Shown: positions 17,823-27,128 of the stretch, piece after piece
How the letters are laid out: every line of letters begins with the position of its first letter
Position numbering within the stretch: the stretch's first letter is position 1
From: an uncultured Granulosicoccaceae bacterium
Lineage (GTDB): Bacteria > Pseudomonadota > Gammaproteobacteria > Granulosicoccales > Granulosicoccaceae
NCBI GenBank assembly: GCA_937927895.1
Contig: CALGKA010000018.1
Location: 1 to 64,000 of the forward strand
Reading direction: 5' to 3'
Length of the DNA stretch: 64,000 nt
Notes under the pieces: model-generated
Database searches by the model: none
Seen by the model: the letters and a program-made list of their open reading frames with translations, nothing else
Told to the model about the DNA's origin: nothing
Program-made: the position numbers and the translations under genes

Positions 17823-17898
17823 CAAGGTGAGATGCCATTGGAGGCATACCAGTCTTCTAAACTGGCCGTAGCGGGTTCGAGTCCTGCCACCTTGACCA
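17823..17898 (+). tRNA. tRNA-Arg(TCT)
   Basis: Acceptor CAAGGTG/CACCTTG; CCAGT-CTTCTAA-ACTGG; GCGGG-TTCGAGT-CCTGC; ACCA. Confidence 0.88.
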
Positions 17899-17902
17899 TA
17901 TT

Positions 17903-17974
17903 GCTTCCGCCATGGGATATGGACTTGCGTCTACGAAACGCGATGAATAGGTTCGACTCCTATCGGAAGCGCCA
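17903..17974 (+). tRNA. tRNA-Arg(ACG), compact
   Basis: Acceptor GCTTCCG/CGGAAGC; TGCGT-CTACGAA-ACGCG; ATAGG-TTCGACT-CCTAT; GCCA. Confidence 0.85.
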
Positions 17975-18037
17975 TTTTTACAAAATGGTCTCGATATGCG
18001 TGCTAACTTGTCTATACAAAACGGTTTGGGATTCCCT

Positions 18038-18358
18038 ATGGCAAGCTACATAGTATTTAACTACAACATTACCGATCGCAGCAAAATTGAGGAACTAACA
18101 AAATTATCTTTGCCAATAAATTCACAATACAGCGCAGAGGTAATAGTCGGCAGCCCGGTCAAAGCTGTTGAAGGTACCGCAATGACACACATGGTAATCC
18201 TGAAATTCAAAAACTTCGACGCTGCAGAAGCCTATTACTATTCACCCGAACACACTGAACTGACCAGGTTAAGAAATCAAATCACTGAAGGCTGGGCTGC
18301 GATTGTTCCAGGTGACTCAGAAACACAGAAAATAATAGACTCGGGATATTTTGATTAG
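18038..18358 (+). CDS. DUF1330 family protein
   Basis: MASYIVFNYNITDRSKIEELTKLSLP...VVILKFKNFDAAEAYYYSPEHTELTRLR-type motif; internal ATG preferred over ORF start 17996. Confidence 0.75.
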   Translation: MASYIVFNYNITDRSKIEELTKLSLPINSQYSAEVIVGSPVKAVEGTAMTHMVILKFKNFDAAEAYYYSPEHTELTRLRNQITEGWAAIVPGDSETQKIIDSGYFD

Positions 18359-18489
18359 CCAATGTGTCAATCAGCATGGTTATGTTTATCACGCGAATTT
18401 AACACACACTGGGCCTTCTAGTACTTTCATATAGAAAATATCAGCTAACCTGCTGCTTCGATCAGCAGTAAAACAGCTTTTTTGAATAC

Positions 18490-18990
18490 CTAATTAATAA
18501 CCTTAAAGTATTCATAAATTATATGATCGCCGCAATCCCCTACACTTCTAGAACAGTTCGAGTTAACACCAGACATTTTCTGGTACGTTTTGCTTAGCTC
18601 TAGCAACTTATATTGACTGTAGTTGTAGGTCGGTCTGTTATCTATTGTAGTAATGGCAATACTGAGCGTAGATCCTTCGCATGCCCAGTTACCAAACTCT
18701 TCTTTTATAACTATTTCCTCGCCGTTATCGTAGATGAACTTTATTGAAATAGATCCATCAGTATCTAAAACGGCAACCGTTCGGCGCTGGCTGGATAGAG
18801 TGAGATCTTGTCGCTCATTCGACCAAATGCCGATTAAGTCATCACAGTTAATGTCATCTGCACTGGCATTAGAAAAAATCAATACAAGGAACAGTCCACC
18901 GAGTAGTTTCATCATATTGGTATTTTTGAAGCTTAACATCGTTATAGTGTCACCCAATCGGTTTGAAAAATCCAATTCGCGCATTGGCAA
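18490..18990 (-). CDS. hypothetical secreted protein
   Basis: Signal-like MMKLLGGLFLVLIFSNASA then lipocalin-like 'IGIWSNER' start; start codon uncertain. Confidence 0.55.
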   Translation of the reverse strand: MPMRELDFSNRLGDTITMLSFKNTNMMKLLGGLFLVLIFSNASADDINCDDLIGIWSNERQDLTLSSQRRTVAVLDTDGSISIKFIYDNGEEIVIKEEFGNWACEGSTLSIAITTIDNRPTYNYSQYKLLELSKTYQKMSGVNSNCSRSVGDCGDHIIYEYFKVIN

Positions 18991-19110
18991 TGGCGACAGC
19001 GCCGCAAACCCTTAGCCTTGTTAACCACTCAACATTACATCACAATTGGCACTCTACCCCCACTAGCACCGTAACCCACTAGCTCGTGCCCATCCAAAGG
19101 CTCACTCGCC

Positions 19111-19899
19111 ATGATCACTCTCAGTCAAATTATCGTCTACCCGTTCAAATCGTGCAGAGGCATACCAGTTAAACAAACGGGCTTCGACACAGAGGGCCTG
19201 TTGAATGATCGCCGCTTAACTGCCGTGGACCGCAACGGCACCGTTATGACAAGCAGACAATCACCAGAGTTGCTGCAACTTAACTGTCAACCTTGCGCAA
19301 ACGGTTGGGAACTCTCACACCCGAAGCAAACCAATTCACTACTTATTTATCCGTCTGAATTGACTATATCCGGGAAAATCTGGAGTGATACGTTTAACGC
19401 CTTAGACGGCGGTGATAAAGCCTCTGATTGGCTAAGTAAAGTACTAGGCCAAGATTGCAGAGTCGCACTATGGAGGCCCACGGCACGCCATTCCAACAAA
19501 TACAACCTGGCTACTGGCTTTGCAGACGCAGCCCCTATATTGATAGCAAGCGAAGCCAGTATGCAGCAAGGGTGTAACTGGGCCGACATTCCTTATGATG
19601 CCCGGCGTTTTAGACCCAATATTATTATAAGCGGTGTTGATGCATTTGAAGAAGAACAATGGAATCGCTTCCGTATTAACGACACCGTCTTCGAAATGCT
19701 GGAAAGCTGTTCACGCTGTATTCTTACTACGCGTAACCCCGATACAGGTGAAGCACACCCTGATAAACAACCCATGAAAGTACTCATGCAAAAACATACT
19801 AATGAGTCTGGCAAGCCAATAATGGGCATGAACGCCAAGTTAGTGTCAGGGTTTGAAACAACGACAATAACGGTTGGGGATAAGCTTAAATTAGTCTAA
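19111..19899 (+). CDS. MOSC domain-containing protein
   Basis: IIVYPFKSCRGIPVKQTGFDTEGLLNDRRLTAVD (MOSC N-terminal), CSRCILTTRNPDTGE. Confidence 0.9.
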   Translation: MITLSQIIVYPFKSCRGIPVKQTGFDTEGLLNDRRLTAVDRNGTVMTSRQSPELLQLNCQPCANGWELSHPKQTNSLLIYPSELTISGKIWSDTFNALDGGDKASDWLSKVLGQDCRVALWRPTARHSNKYNLATGFADAAPILIASEASMQQGCNWADIPYDARRFRPNIIISGVDAFEEEQWNRFRINDTVFEMLESCSRCILTTRNPDTGEAHPDKQPMKVLMQKHTNESGKPIMGMNAKLVSGFETTTITVGDKLKLV

Positions 19900-20015
19900 C
19901 CATCTAGTGGGTAGTGCATGCGTAGAAGAAATTCGACTACCTGCTACCACACATTGGAATCATCACATTAAAAAACGATGGCCCAAGCGCTCGGTTTTAC
20001 GATAGTACCTAAGCA

Positions 20016-20052
20016 ATAAAAACAGGGCCACTAACACTGTTGTCAGTGGCCA
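20016..20052 (-). terminator. terminator downstream of rtcB
   Basis: Minus strand GGCCACTGACAACAGTGTTAGTGGCC then CTGTTTTT. Confidence 0.65.
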
Positions 20053-20096
20053 CTCCTGAGATAAAAACGCACACAACCACAAAAGCACAGCAACAA

Positions 20097-21548
20097 TCAC
20101 ATTCTAGACAATCGCTGCTTTTCTTTCTGGCGCTCTTTTTTCTCTATGCTTCGTCGCTTAGCGCGCTTACGCCACGGAACATTGCGTTGATTGTCTCCGG
20201 CCATAATAGAGCCATACGGCAAGACCTTATCAACCACATCGGCAAGACCGAAGTCACTCATATCACGCATCACGTTGCCGGCGTCTTTATAAGCACTTGG
20301 CAACTCCGATATATCTGGCGTGCCACTGTAGAATCGAACATCCAGACCCGCAGTTTCAGCTTTCATAATTTCAGCCTCTGTGCGGCCATGCATTCTTTTC
20401 TTATGCTGCGTTCGACTCATGTTACGGCCTGCACCATGCGGTGCAAAGCCACGGTTAGTTTCGTTACGCTCGCCTTTAACAAACAAGATTGGCTGCGACA
20501 TATTCAGCGGTACAATTTGTACATTGCTGGTATCAGGCATGAAGTCATTATGAATGGGAGTCGCACCTTTTGCGTGCCAAAAAATGCTACTACCGTCTGT
20601 ATCAACTTCACGAAACACAAAGTTATGCTCGTTCCAGAACCGTGTACTAATTTCACCGTTAACCGCTTCAAGTGTAAGATCGTGCAAGCTAGTGTGGTTT
20701 TCTTTTGTCCAATCACGTACTACTTGCAATGCTTTCCAATACGCTCGACCTTCATCGCTTTCAAACGGAATCCATGCGTTGGCTTTGGCCGTAGATGGCG
20801 ATAACTTCTCACGCCACTGCAATGCGCGCTTCATACCTTCTTTATACAAACGTGCACCAAAACCACGTGAACCATGATGCGTTACCAGCACTGTTTGCCC
20901 GGTAGATTCAAGCGACCCGATAAACATAAAGTGATTACCATCACCCTGTGTTCCCATATGCGTTCGGGCAATATCTGCCAAACCGTTATACGGCAATGCA
21001 GCCACAGACGCCGCTAGTGATTCAGACAACGGCAAAGCTCGCGCGGCTTCACGACCACCAGGGCCAAAGTGCGTTGCTTTATGTGCCGCTTCCATCACTT
21101 GTGCAGGGGTAGAATCTTCAAATACGGTAGCCATCAAAGAACAACATATATCGGCTGAGTGCATACCAGGGATAATCGCATCGCGTGCAGCCACCACACC
21201 ACCAACAGGAATGGTACCTACAGGCCCTGCTGGGCACGCATCAGGCATTACCGCGCCTTCTAATACCACAGGTGTTCGCAATACAACGTCCATTGTCTTA
21301 TGCACGGCTTCAACATTTGCAGCCTCAAGATCATTACTAGCTGTGATGTTGTACTGGCAAGGTGCTGGCGTTTCACGTTGTGGCAATACAGGTGCGGGTT
21401 CATATTGCTTTATAAGTGCTAGAACCTCTGCCTCTGAATGCGAGCTAGCGTTAACTATTCGCAAAATCTCACCCAACTCCGGGCCTGAAACACCGCCCAT
21501 TGCTAGTAGCATTTTTCCTGTGTACTTCATTTGATCTACCACGATCAT
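20097..21548 (-). CDS. rtcB: RtcB family RNA ligase
   Basis: PVGGVVAARDAIIPGMHSADICCSL, MGTQGDGNHFMFIG, VTHHGSRGFGARLY, GFAPHGAGRNMSRTQHKKRM: RtcB metal and guanylate-site motifs. Confidence 0.9.
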   Translation of the reverse strand: MIVVDQMKYTGKMLLAMGGVSGPELGEILRIVNASSHSEAEVLALIKQYEPAPVLPQRETPAPCQYNITASNDLEAANVEAVHKTMDVVLRTPVVLEGAVMPDACPAGPVGTIPVGGVVAARDAIIPGMHSADICCSLMATVFEDSTPAQVMEAAHKATHFGPGGREAARALPLSESLAASVAALPYNGLADIARTHMGTQGDGNHFMFIGSLESTGQTVLVTHHGSRGFGARLYKEGMKRALQWREKLSPSTAKANAWIPFESDEGRAYWKALQVVRDWTKENHTSLHDLTLEAVNGEISTRFWNEHNFVFREVDTDGSSIFWHAKGATPIHNDFMPDTSNVQIVPLNMSQPILFVKGERNETNRGFAPHGAGRNMSRTQHKKRMHGRTEAEIMKAETAGLDVRFYSGTPDISELPSAYKDAGNVMRDMSDFGLADVVDKVLPYGSIMAGDNQRNVPWRKRAKRRSIEKKERQKEKQRLSRM

Positions 21549-21633
21549 CTCCTTGTTGACGTTGCTTTTGACAACTCTTTTGGCTTATGGCCATTGTTAC
21601 TACTGATTTTCAGGTGATACACACAGGCAAAAA

Positions 21634-21660
21634 AAAGGCCCGCGTGTAGCGGGCCTTTCT
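21634..21660 (-). terminator. Rho-independent terminator upstream of rtcB
   Basis: Minus strand AGGCCCGCTACACGCGGGCCTTTTTTTT. Confidence 0.8.
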
Positions 21661-21974
21661 CAGTAATTCAAAAATATGAAACTACCAGACCCACAAAAAC
21701 ACCTTGCCATCCCGCTTTTGGCGGCTATGGAAGTTCTCTTGCTCATTGAGCACTATGGCGGATAGGTTGTTCATGGCGCGCCAGTATACAGACATTTCAA
21801 CTTGCGTCTAGTGTGATTTGTTACAGATAGACAGAAGTCAAAACACACGGGGTTACAGCGCGAACTTATGCAACCTCTCTCAGCTGTATATTCAGCCTGT
21901 TATAGAACTGTGATTAATTTTGCTGACAGGCTCGCTAAGCTCCTACTTCCATTACCCCATTAGGAGCCAAGCAA

Positions 21975-22733
21975 ATGAATAAAATATTTTCATCTATGTT
22001 AACGATTTCTGTTTTAGCAGTTGGCATACAGGCAGGCGCGGCGAGTGCCGCAGATAATCGATTCCCTTACTGCACCACAGCTGCAAGTGACAGCGATGGC
22101 GACGGCTATGGCTGGGAAAACCTGCAAACTTGCCTGGTCGCACCAGACAGCTCAAACCGCTACACAGTATCAGTACAAAACCTAACCTACCAACAAGTGT
22201 TTTCACCAGTCATGGCGGTAACTCATAATTCTGGCATAACACTTCTGAATGCCGGGGAACCGGCAAGTGACGGTATCGCGGCCATTGCTGAAGGTGGTGA
22301 TACATCAGTACTCCAATCTGCACTGTCTGGAGTCAATGGTGTGAACGGAGTGGCGGTTAGTGGCGGGCCGGTACCCTACGCGCAAAGCACTGAGTTTCAT
22401 ATTGATGGCTCACACGGTGATGTCATTAGTATTGTCTCGATGCTGGTCAACACGAACGATGCGATCATGTATGTTGGGTCTTTAACCCTTCCGTCTTCAA
22501 GCGGCGAATCTACATCAGCCTATGCTGTTGCCTATGATGCAGGCACCGAGACTAACGATGAGATCTGTGCACATATTCCTGGCCCCGCCTGTGGTGGAGT
22601 TGGTGGCTCACCTGATGACACTGGTGAAGGCTTTGTACATGTACACCGCGGCTTACAAGGTGTGGGTGACTTAAACGCTGCGACGCAATCGTGGTTAAAT
22701 CCGGTCGCAAAAGTGACCATTACCCGCAACTAG
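21975..22733 (+). CDS. spondin domain-containing secreted protein
   Basis: Signal peptide; YTVSVQNLTYQQVFSPVMAVTHNSGITLLNAGEPAS...HVHRGLQG. Confidence 0.85.
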   Translation: MNKIFSSMLTISVLAVGIQAGAASAADNRFPYCTTAASDSDGDGYGWENLQTCLVAPDSSNRYTVSVQNLTYQQVFSPVMAVTHNSGITLLNAGEPASDGIAAIAEGGDTSVLQSALSGVNGVNGVAVSGGPVPYAQSTEFHIDGSHGDVISIVSMLVNTNDAIMYVGSLTLPSSSGESTSAYAVAYDAGTETNDEICAHIPGPACGGVGGSPDDTGEGFVHVHRGLQGVGDLNAATQSWLNPVAKVTITRN

Positions 22734-22743
22734 CATTACGGTA

Positions 22744-22776
22744 GCCAGGTGGTGTGTATACCACCTGGCATTTTGA
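22744..22776 (+). terminator. Rho-independent-like terminator after the spondin gene
   Basis: CCAGGTGGT-GTGTAT-ACCACCTGG then CATTTT. Confidence 0.7.
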
Positions 22777-22850
22777 ACTTTATTAGATGAATCATTGAAC
22801 TCTGCTACGAAAACCATGTCTGACGCAAATACCGGCTTGGAGTTTTTAAC

Positions 22851-23531
22851 GTGGGATACAGTGCATTAGTTGTTGAAGATAACGTCGACTTGCGCAGCAT
22901 CTTAACCACTCACCTTCGTGAAGCAGAATTTGATGTATCAGAGTTCGGCGAAGTGCAACATACCGTTCCCTGTATTGACAGAGAGGCTTTCGATGTCGCT
23001 ATCCTTGATATCACCCTCCCTGACGGAAGTGGCCTGGATATTTGCCGTCGCTTGCGTCAGTACTCACACTACACTCCGATTATTATACTTTCAGCCAAGG
23101 AAAGTGAGGCCGACAAAATTTTAGGCTTGAATGTTGGTGCTGACGATTATGTGACAAAACCATTCAGCATCACAGAGCTTGTAGCACGCGTTAATGCACA
23201 AGTAAGGCGAAGTAACTTTCAACCACTAGAACCCGATATTTTTGTTTCAAACGAATTACGCATCGACACCAACACTCGTATAGTAACTCTGAATAATCAC
23301 CCGGTTAATCTGACCGCTTTGGAATTTGATTTGCTTACCTGGTTTGCGAGCCAACCGGGTCGTGTTTTTACCCGCTCACAACTCTTAGATAACGTATGGG
23401 GTCGAGGCTACAAAGGCTATGAGCACACGGTAAATTCCCATATCAACAGACTGCGTAATAAAATAGAAGTAGACTCCAGCAACCCTCAATACATCAAAAC
23501 TATCTGGGGTGTCGGGTACGCTTTTCAGTAG
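22851..23531 (+). CDS. OmpR-type response regulator
   Basis: Receiver (VAILDITLPDGSGLDICRRLR, ILSAKE, GADDYVTKPF) plus winged-helix output domain; likely alternative start codon. Confidence 0.93.
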   Translation: MGYSALVVEDNVDLRSILTTHLREAEFDVSEFGEVQHTVPCIDREAFDVAILDITLPDGSGLDICRRLRQYSHYTPIIILSAKESEADKILGLNVGADDYVTKPFSITELVARVNAQVRRSNFQPLEPDIFVSNELRIDTNTRIVTLNNHPVNLTALEFDLLTWFASQPGRVFTRSQLLDNVWGRGYKGYEHTVNSHINRLRNKIEVDSSNPQYIKTIWGVGYAFQ

Positions 23532-23555
23532 CCCTAAAAAAACCAAGGCCAAACC

Positions 23556-25022
23556 GTGAAAATTGCAGGTAAAATGTATCGCCGACATGCTATCGCGTTA
23601 CTACTTATTTTTTTAATAACCGCTTTATTGTTCGCTCTTGTAGGATGGTTTGTTGCACGGCAACATCTAAATATTTCGAGTCAAGAGCTGTATAGAAATC
23701 TCGCCACTCAAATAGTTAAAGAAAACAAATTTCTCTATTCAAATAACCAAATGATTGACCAGGTATCTATCAAAGAAACTTTCGATCGATACATGGCGCT
23801 GAACCCTGCACTGGAAATCTACCAGTTAGACAAAAAAGGGAATATTCTGGCTTTTTCCGCGGAGAAAAACGCGGTAAAAAAAAGCCGTATCAGCACTGAG
23901 CCAATCATTGCATTTATAAACAATACGCGCCCCGCACCCATTCTTGGTGAAGATCCAAGAGAACTCTCAAAGAAAAAGATATTCTCGGCAACACAACTTT
24001 CACCTCAAAACCCTGAATTTGGTTATCTATACGTCATACTACGTGGTGAGGCGGTAGACTCCATAGAGCGCGCCGTAGGTAATTCAAAACTTATTCAAAG
24101 ATTGCTAATTACTACATTGCTGAGCCTCAGTGGCGGCTTGTTTATAGCACTCTCGGTGTTTAAATGGCTGGGAAGACCACTAGAAAGCTTAACGGAAAAG
24201 GTTAGCTCAGCATCGCCAACACTAACGTTAAGCGCACCGATCAGTAAACACCCAAACGACGAAGTGGCAGCTCTTGAGCTTTCGTTTAATTCTATGAGCG
24301 ACAAGATTCGCTTTCAGGCAAAAGAAATACAACGACAAGATCGACTCCGGCGTCGTTTTATAGCCGATATTTCCCATGATTTGCGAACCCCACTCGCCAT
24401 TGTCGTCAGTAATCTAGAAAGCCTCCAACTACGTTTTACACGACTCACTGAAACAGAACAGCTCGATCATATTAAAACCGCAAAGCGGCAGACTGACCTT
24501 CTCGCGGCGCTAATACAAGATCTATTTCAGCTAGCCAGGCTCGAAAATCCAATAGCACCAATTGCACTCGAAACGATCCACATAGGCGACCTGGTTCAAG
24601 ATGTTGTGCATAAACATCAAATACTGTGCACCCCATCGAATATTGAATTGCTTGCAAGCGTTGATTCGAATTTACCCCTGCTAGAAGGGCAAACCGAACT
24701 GATAGAGCGGCTACTAGACAACCTGATAACTAACGCTATCGCTCACACCGGCGAGGGAGGACGTATTGATGTCGGTGTATATAAAAGAAATCACAAAATA
24801 TGCATTAGCATTGCCGATACTGGACCAGGCATTGCTCCAGAAAATAGTCAACGTGTATTTACACCAGGCTTTTCAGTGAGTAGTAAAAAAAATGCCGGTA
24901 CCGGCCTGGGGCTTGCGATAGCCAAAAGAATCGCATCGGTACACGGAGGAACATTGGAGCTGACCCCTTCCCTAAAAGGCGCACGCTTCGAAGTACGGCT
25001 GCCGTCCATATTGGCTTATTAA
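23556..25022 (+). CDS. sensor histidine kinase
   Basis: TM segments, HAMP, ISHDLRTPLAIV, NLITNAIAHT, ADTGPGIAPEN, GTGLGLAIAKRI. Confidence 0.95.
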   Translation: MKIAGKMYRRHAIALLLIFLITALLFALVGWFVARQHLNISSQELYRNLATQIVKENKFLYSNNQMIDQVSIKETFDRYMALNPALEIYQLDKKGNILAFSAEKNAVKKSRISTEPIIAFINNTRPAPILGEDPRELSKKKIFSATQLSPQNPEFGYLYVILRGEAVDSIERAVGNSKLIQRLLITTLLSLSGGLFIALSVFKWLGRPLESLTEKVSSASPTLTLSAPISKHPNDEVAALELSFNSMSDKIRFQAKEIQRQDRLRRRFIADISHDLRTPLAIVVSNLESLQLRFTRLTETEQLDHIKTAKRQTDLLAALIQDLFQLARLENPIAPIALETIHIGDLVQDVVHKHQILCTPSNIELLASVDSNLPLLEGQTELIERLLDNLITNAIAHTGEGGRIDVGVYKRNHKICISIADTGPGIAPENSQRVFTPGFSVSSKKNAGTGLGLAIAKRIASVHGGTLELTPSLKGARFEVRLPSILAY

Positions 25023-25105
25023 GCTCTAAAGGGAGCGCAAGTATAGCTGTCACGTACTCCTTCATCAGATACACTTGCAAGATCAAAATAGTCACTTAAA
25101 GACGC

Positions 25106-26242
25106 ATGAATAAGCTCCCTGAATTTCGCCTTGAGACTCATTTCTCTAAATGGGAATTCAAAGCGCGCTATCACATGGCGGCATCTGATGCAGAGAGCAT
25201 GTCTTTGCAGCAGTTGCTGTCAATGGCAACACCTGCTGAGCGCGAAGAATTTGAAAACATGTGGCTGGGCTACACGGAAACTTTTGGCGCCCCGGATGTA
25301 CGCAACGCAATCACCGAAACATTCACCACGTGCAACTCTAATGACATTCTTTGTTTTGCAGGCGCAAGCGAGGGCATTTACGCCGCCAACCATGTGATCC
25401 TTGATAAAGACAGCCACGCCATTGTGGTTACGCCAAATTATCAATCACATGAATCACTGCCAATGGCAATTTGCCAGGCAACCGGTGTACCGCTTGACCC
25501 AACAGATAATTGGTCTTTAGATATTGATCGCATAGCTGATGCAATCCAACCCAATACCCGCCTACTTACTATTAATTTTCCACATAACCCTACCGGCAGC
25601 ATATTGCCACTGGATCGCTACATAGCAATGGTGGAGCTTTGCCGTAAACACGGCATCTATATTTTACATGATGAAATTTTTAACGGACTCGGGGCAACTG
25701 GTACAAAACACCTCCCCTTCATTGCAGACATTTATGAAAGAGGCTTATCTCTAAATGTGATGTCTAAGGCCTATGGTTTACCCGGCCTCAGAGTGGGTTG
25801 GATAGCATGTAAAGACCATGCAGTGCTGTCTAAGATGGAACAACTGAAACACTATTTGTCTATTTGTAATTCAGGGCCAAGTGAAAGACTGACCAAAATT
25901 GCTTTAAACCATCGGACTGAAATTCTTCAACGCAACTGCACAATCGTTGATGAGAACCTACCAAAATGGGATTCGTTCTTTGCAAAACACTCTGAGCTCT
26001 TCGATTGGCAAAGGCCCGACGGTTCTTGCATGGCCTTCCCACGCTATAAAGGCAAAGACGGTGTAGAGAATTTTACCCGACACTTAGTTGAGCAAAGTGG
26101 TGTACTGCTACTGCCTGGTTCTGTTTATCAATCGGTGCTTGGCAGTACACCTGATAATCATTTTAGATTAGGCTTTGGCCGTAAGAATTTGGACGAAGGC
26201 TTAGCGGCATTTGAAAATCATTTGCAAAATCGCAATACGTAA
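25106..26242 (+). CDS. PLP-dependent aminotransferase class I/II
   Basis: NFPHNPTGS, YILHDEIFNGL, NVMSKAYGLPGLRVGW. Confidence 0.92.
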   Translation: MNKLPEFRLETHFSKWEFKARYHMAASDAESMSLQQLLSMATPAEREEFENMWLGYTETFGAPDVRNAITETFTTCNSNDILCFAGASEGIYAANHVILDKDSHAIVVTPNYQSHESLPMAICQATGVPLDPTDNWSLDIDRIADAIQPNTRLLTINFPHNPTGSILPLDRYIAMVELCRKHGIYILHDEIFNGLGATGTKHLPFIADIYERGLSLNVMSKAYGLPGLRVGWIACKDHAVLSKMEQLKHYLSICNSGPSERLTKIALNHRTEILQRNCTIVDENLPKWDSFFAKHSELFDWQRPDGSCMAFPRYKGKDGVENFTRHLVEQSGVLLLPGSVYQSVLGSTPDNHFRLGFGRKNLDEGLAAFENHLQNRNT

Positions 26243-26267
26243 CCTGACATTTTGCGCCAATATAGCC

Positions 26268-26720
26268 TTAACAACCGTCAGTATTGGATCTAAAAGACGT
26301 AATTGGAACATCATCGGCGCTGGGACCAAGTGGGTAGCTAACTCTTGGCTTACCGGTGCTTTTGCTAAAACCTGCCGTCCACCACCAGGAGCCAGGCATT
26401 ATTAATCTCGGTTGGCCAACAAGGCGCTTGACATCCGCCAACGTCATACCCACAACAAGATTGTCTTTTATTCTTTGTGCGGCAAGCTCACAATCAGGTG
26501 ATTCAGCAGAATAGTCCAGCTCAGGCTTTATAGTGTTAAACGGTACCACTTCGACGCCTTCATCGGTGGGCAGTGTGAAGGTACATCCAGCCACTAAGAT
26601 TACACTCAAGACTACACTCGCAAACGCGATTGCTTTAGTGGCAGAAATAGCATTTTTAATTAGTGTTCGCATGCTGCGTTCCGTAACTGTTCCTGGCTCT
26701 ATAGTACCTAAACTGCACAC
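26268..26720 (-). CDS. hypothetical lipoprotein
   Basis: Lipobox VILVAGCTF; LVVGMTLADVKRLVGQPRLIMPGSWWW resembles SmpA/OmlA-type repeats. Confidence 0.6.
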   Translation of the reverse strand: MCSLGTIEPGTVTERSMRTLIKNAISATKAIAFASVVLSVILVAGCTFTLPTDEGVEVVPFNTIKPELDYSAESPDCELAAQRIKDNLVVGMTLADVKRLVGQPRLIMPGSWWWTAGFSKSTGKPRVSYPLGPSADDVPITSFRSNTDGC

Positions 26721-26841
26721 GCCTACGAAGTAACATAGCTATTTTTTACAATTGCAAGCATCATTTGACTCGAACTAACCGAGGCCACTACACGCTGCTG
26801 ATTTACCCGTGAACCTTGATTTATCTGCCGCAATTTGTCGG

Positions 26842-27009
26842 TAGCTAGCGCCTATCCATAAACAGCGCGTAGCGAGGTTGTTCCAGGTGCGTGAGATTTT
26901 GCCTACTACATGTAGGCGTTTAGTCATTCTAAATAACTACATGTAGTCGCTAAAAGATTGCGTACCTGGGGCAACCACAGTAGCGTTCGTTTATGGATGG
27001 GCACTAGCT
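26842..27009. mobile_element. MITE-like palindromic element, copy A
   Basis: Termini TAGCTAGCGCCTATCCATAAAC.../...GTTTATGGATGGGCACTAGCTA; shares end and internal blocks with copies B and C. Confidence 0.8.
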
Positions 27010-27128
27010 AGTGAACTCCCGATTAAGGCGGCTCGGTGAAACGACAATTTATCGTCGCTGATATCACCCGGACAAACGCTTACCGCACCAGAAACCCCCA
27101 CGTATTTTGAATATCACAGGCATGATTT

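Noticed and set aside
17505-17825. Minus-strand ORFs 17505..17825 and 17542..17739, and plus-strand 17832..18053
   Set aside because: They are translations across tRNA genes (e.g. GPTGFEPACSGFAIRD, a classic antisense-tRNA artefact).
16443-18037. Integrated phage or ICE carrying the tRNA array
   Set aside because: No integrase, recombinase, structural or conjugation gene and no attachment-site duplication was recognised in the window.
20040-20804. 254-aa plus-strand ORF overlapping rtcB
   Set aside because: Antisense to a clear RtcB coding sequence with conserved motifs.
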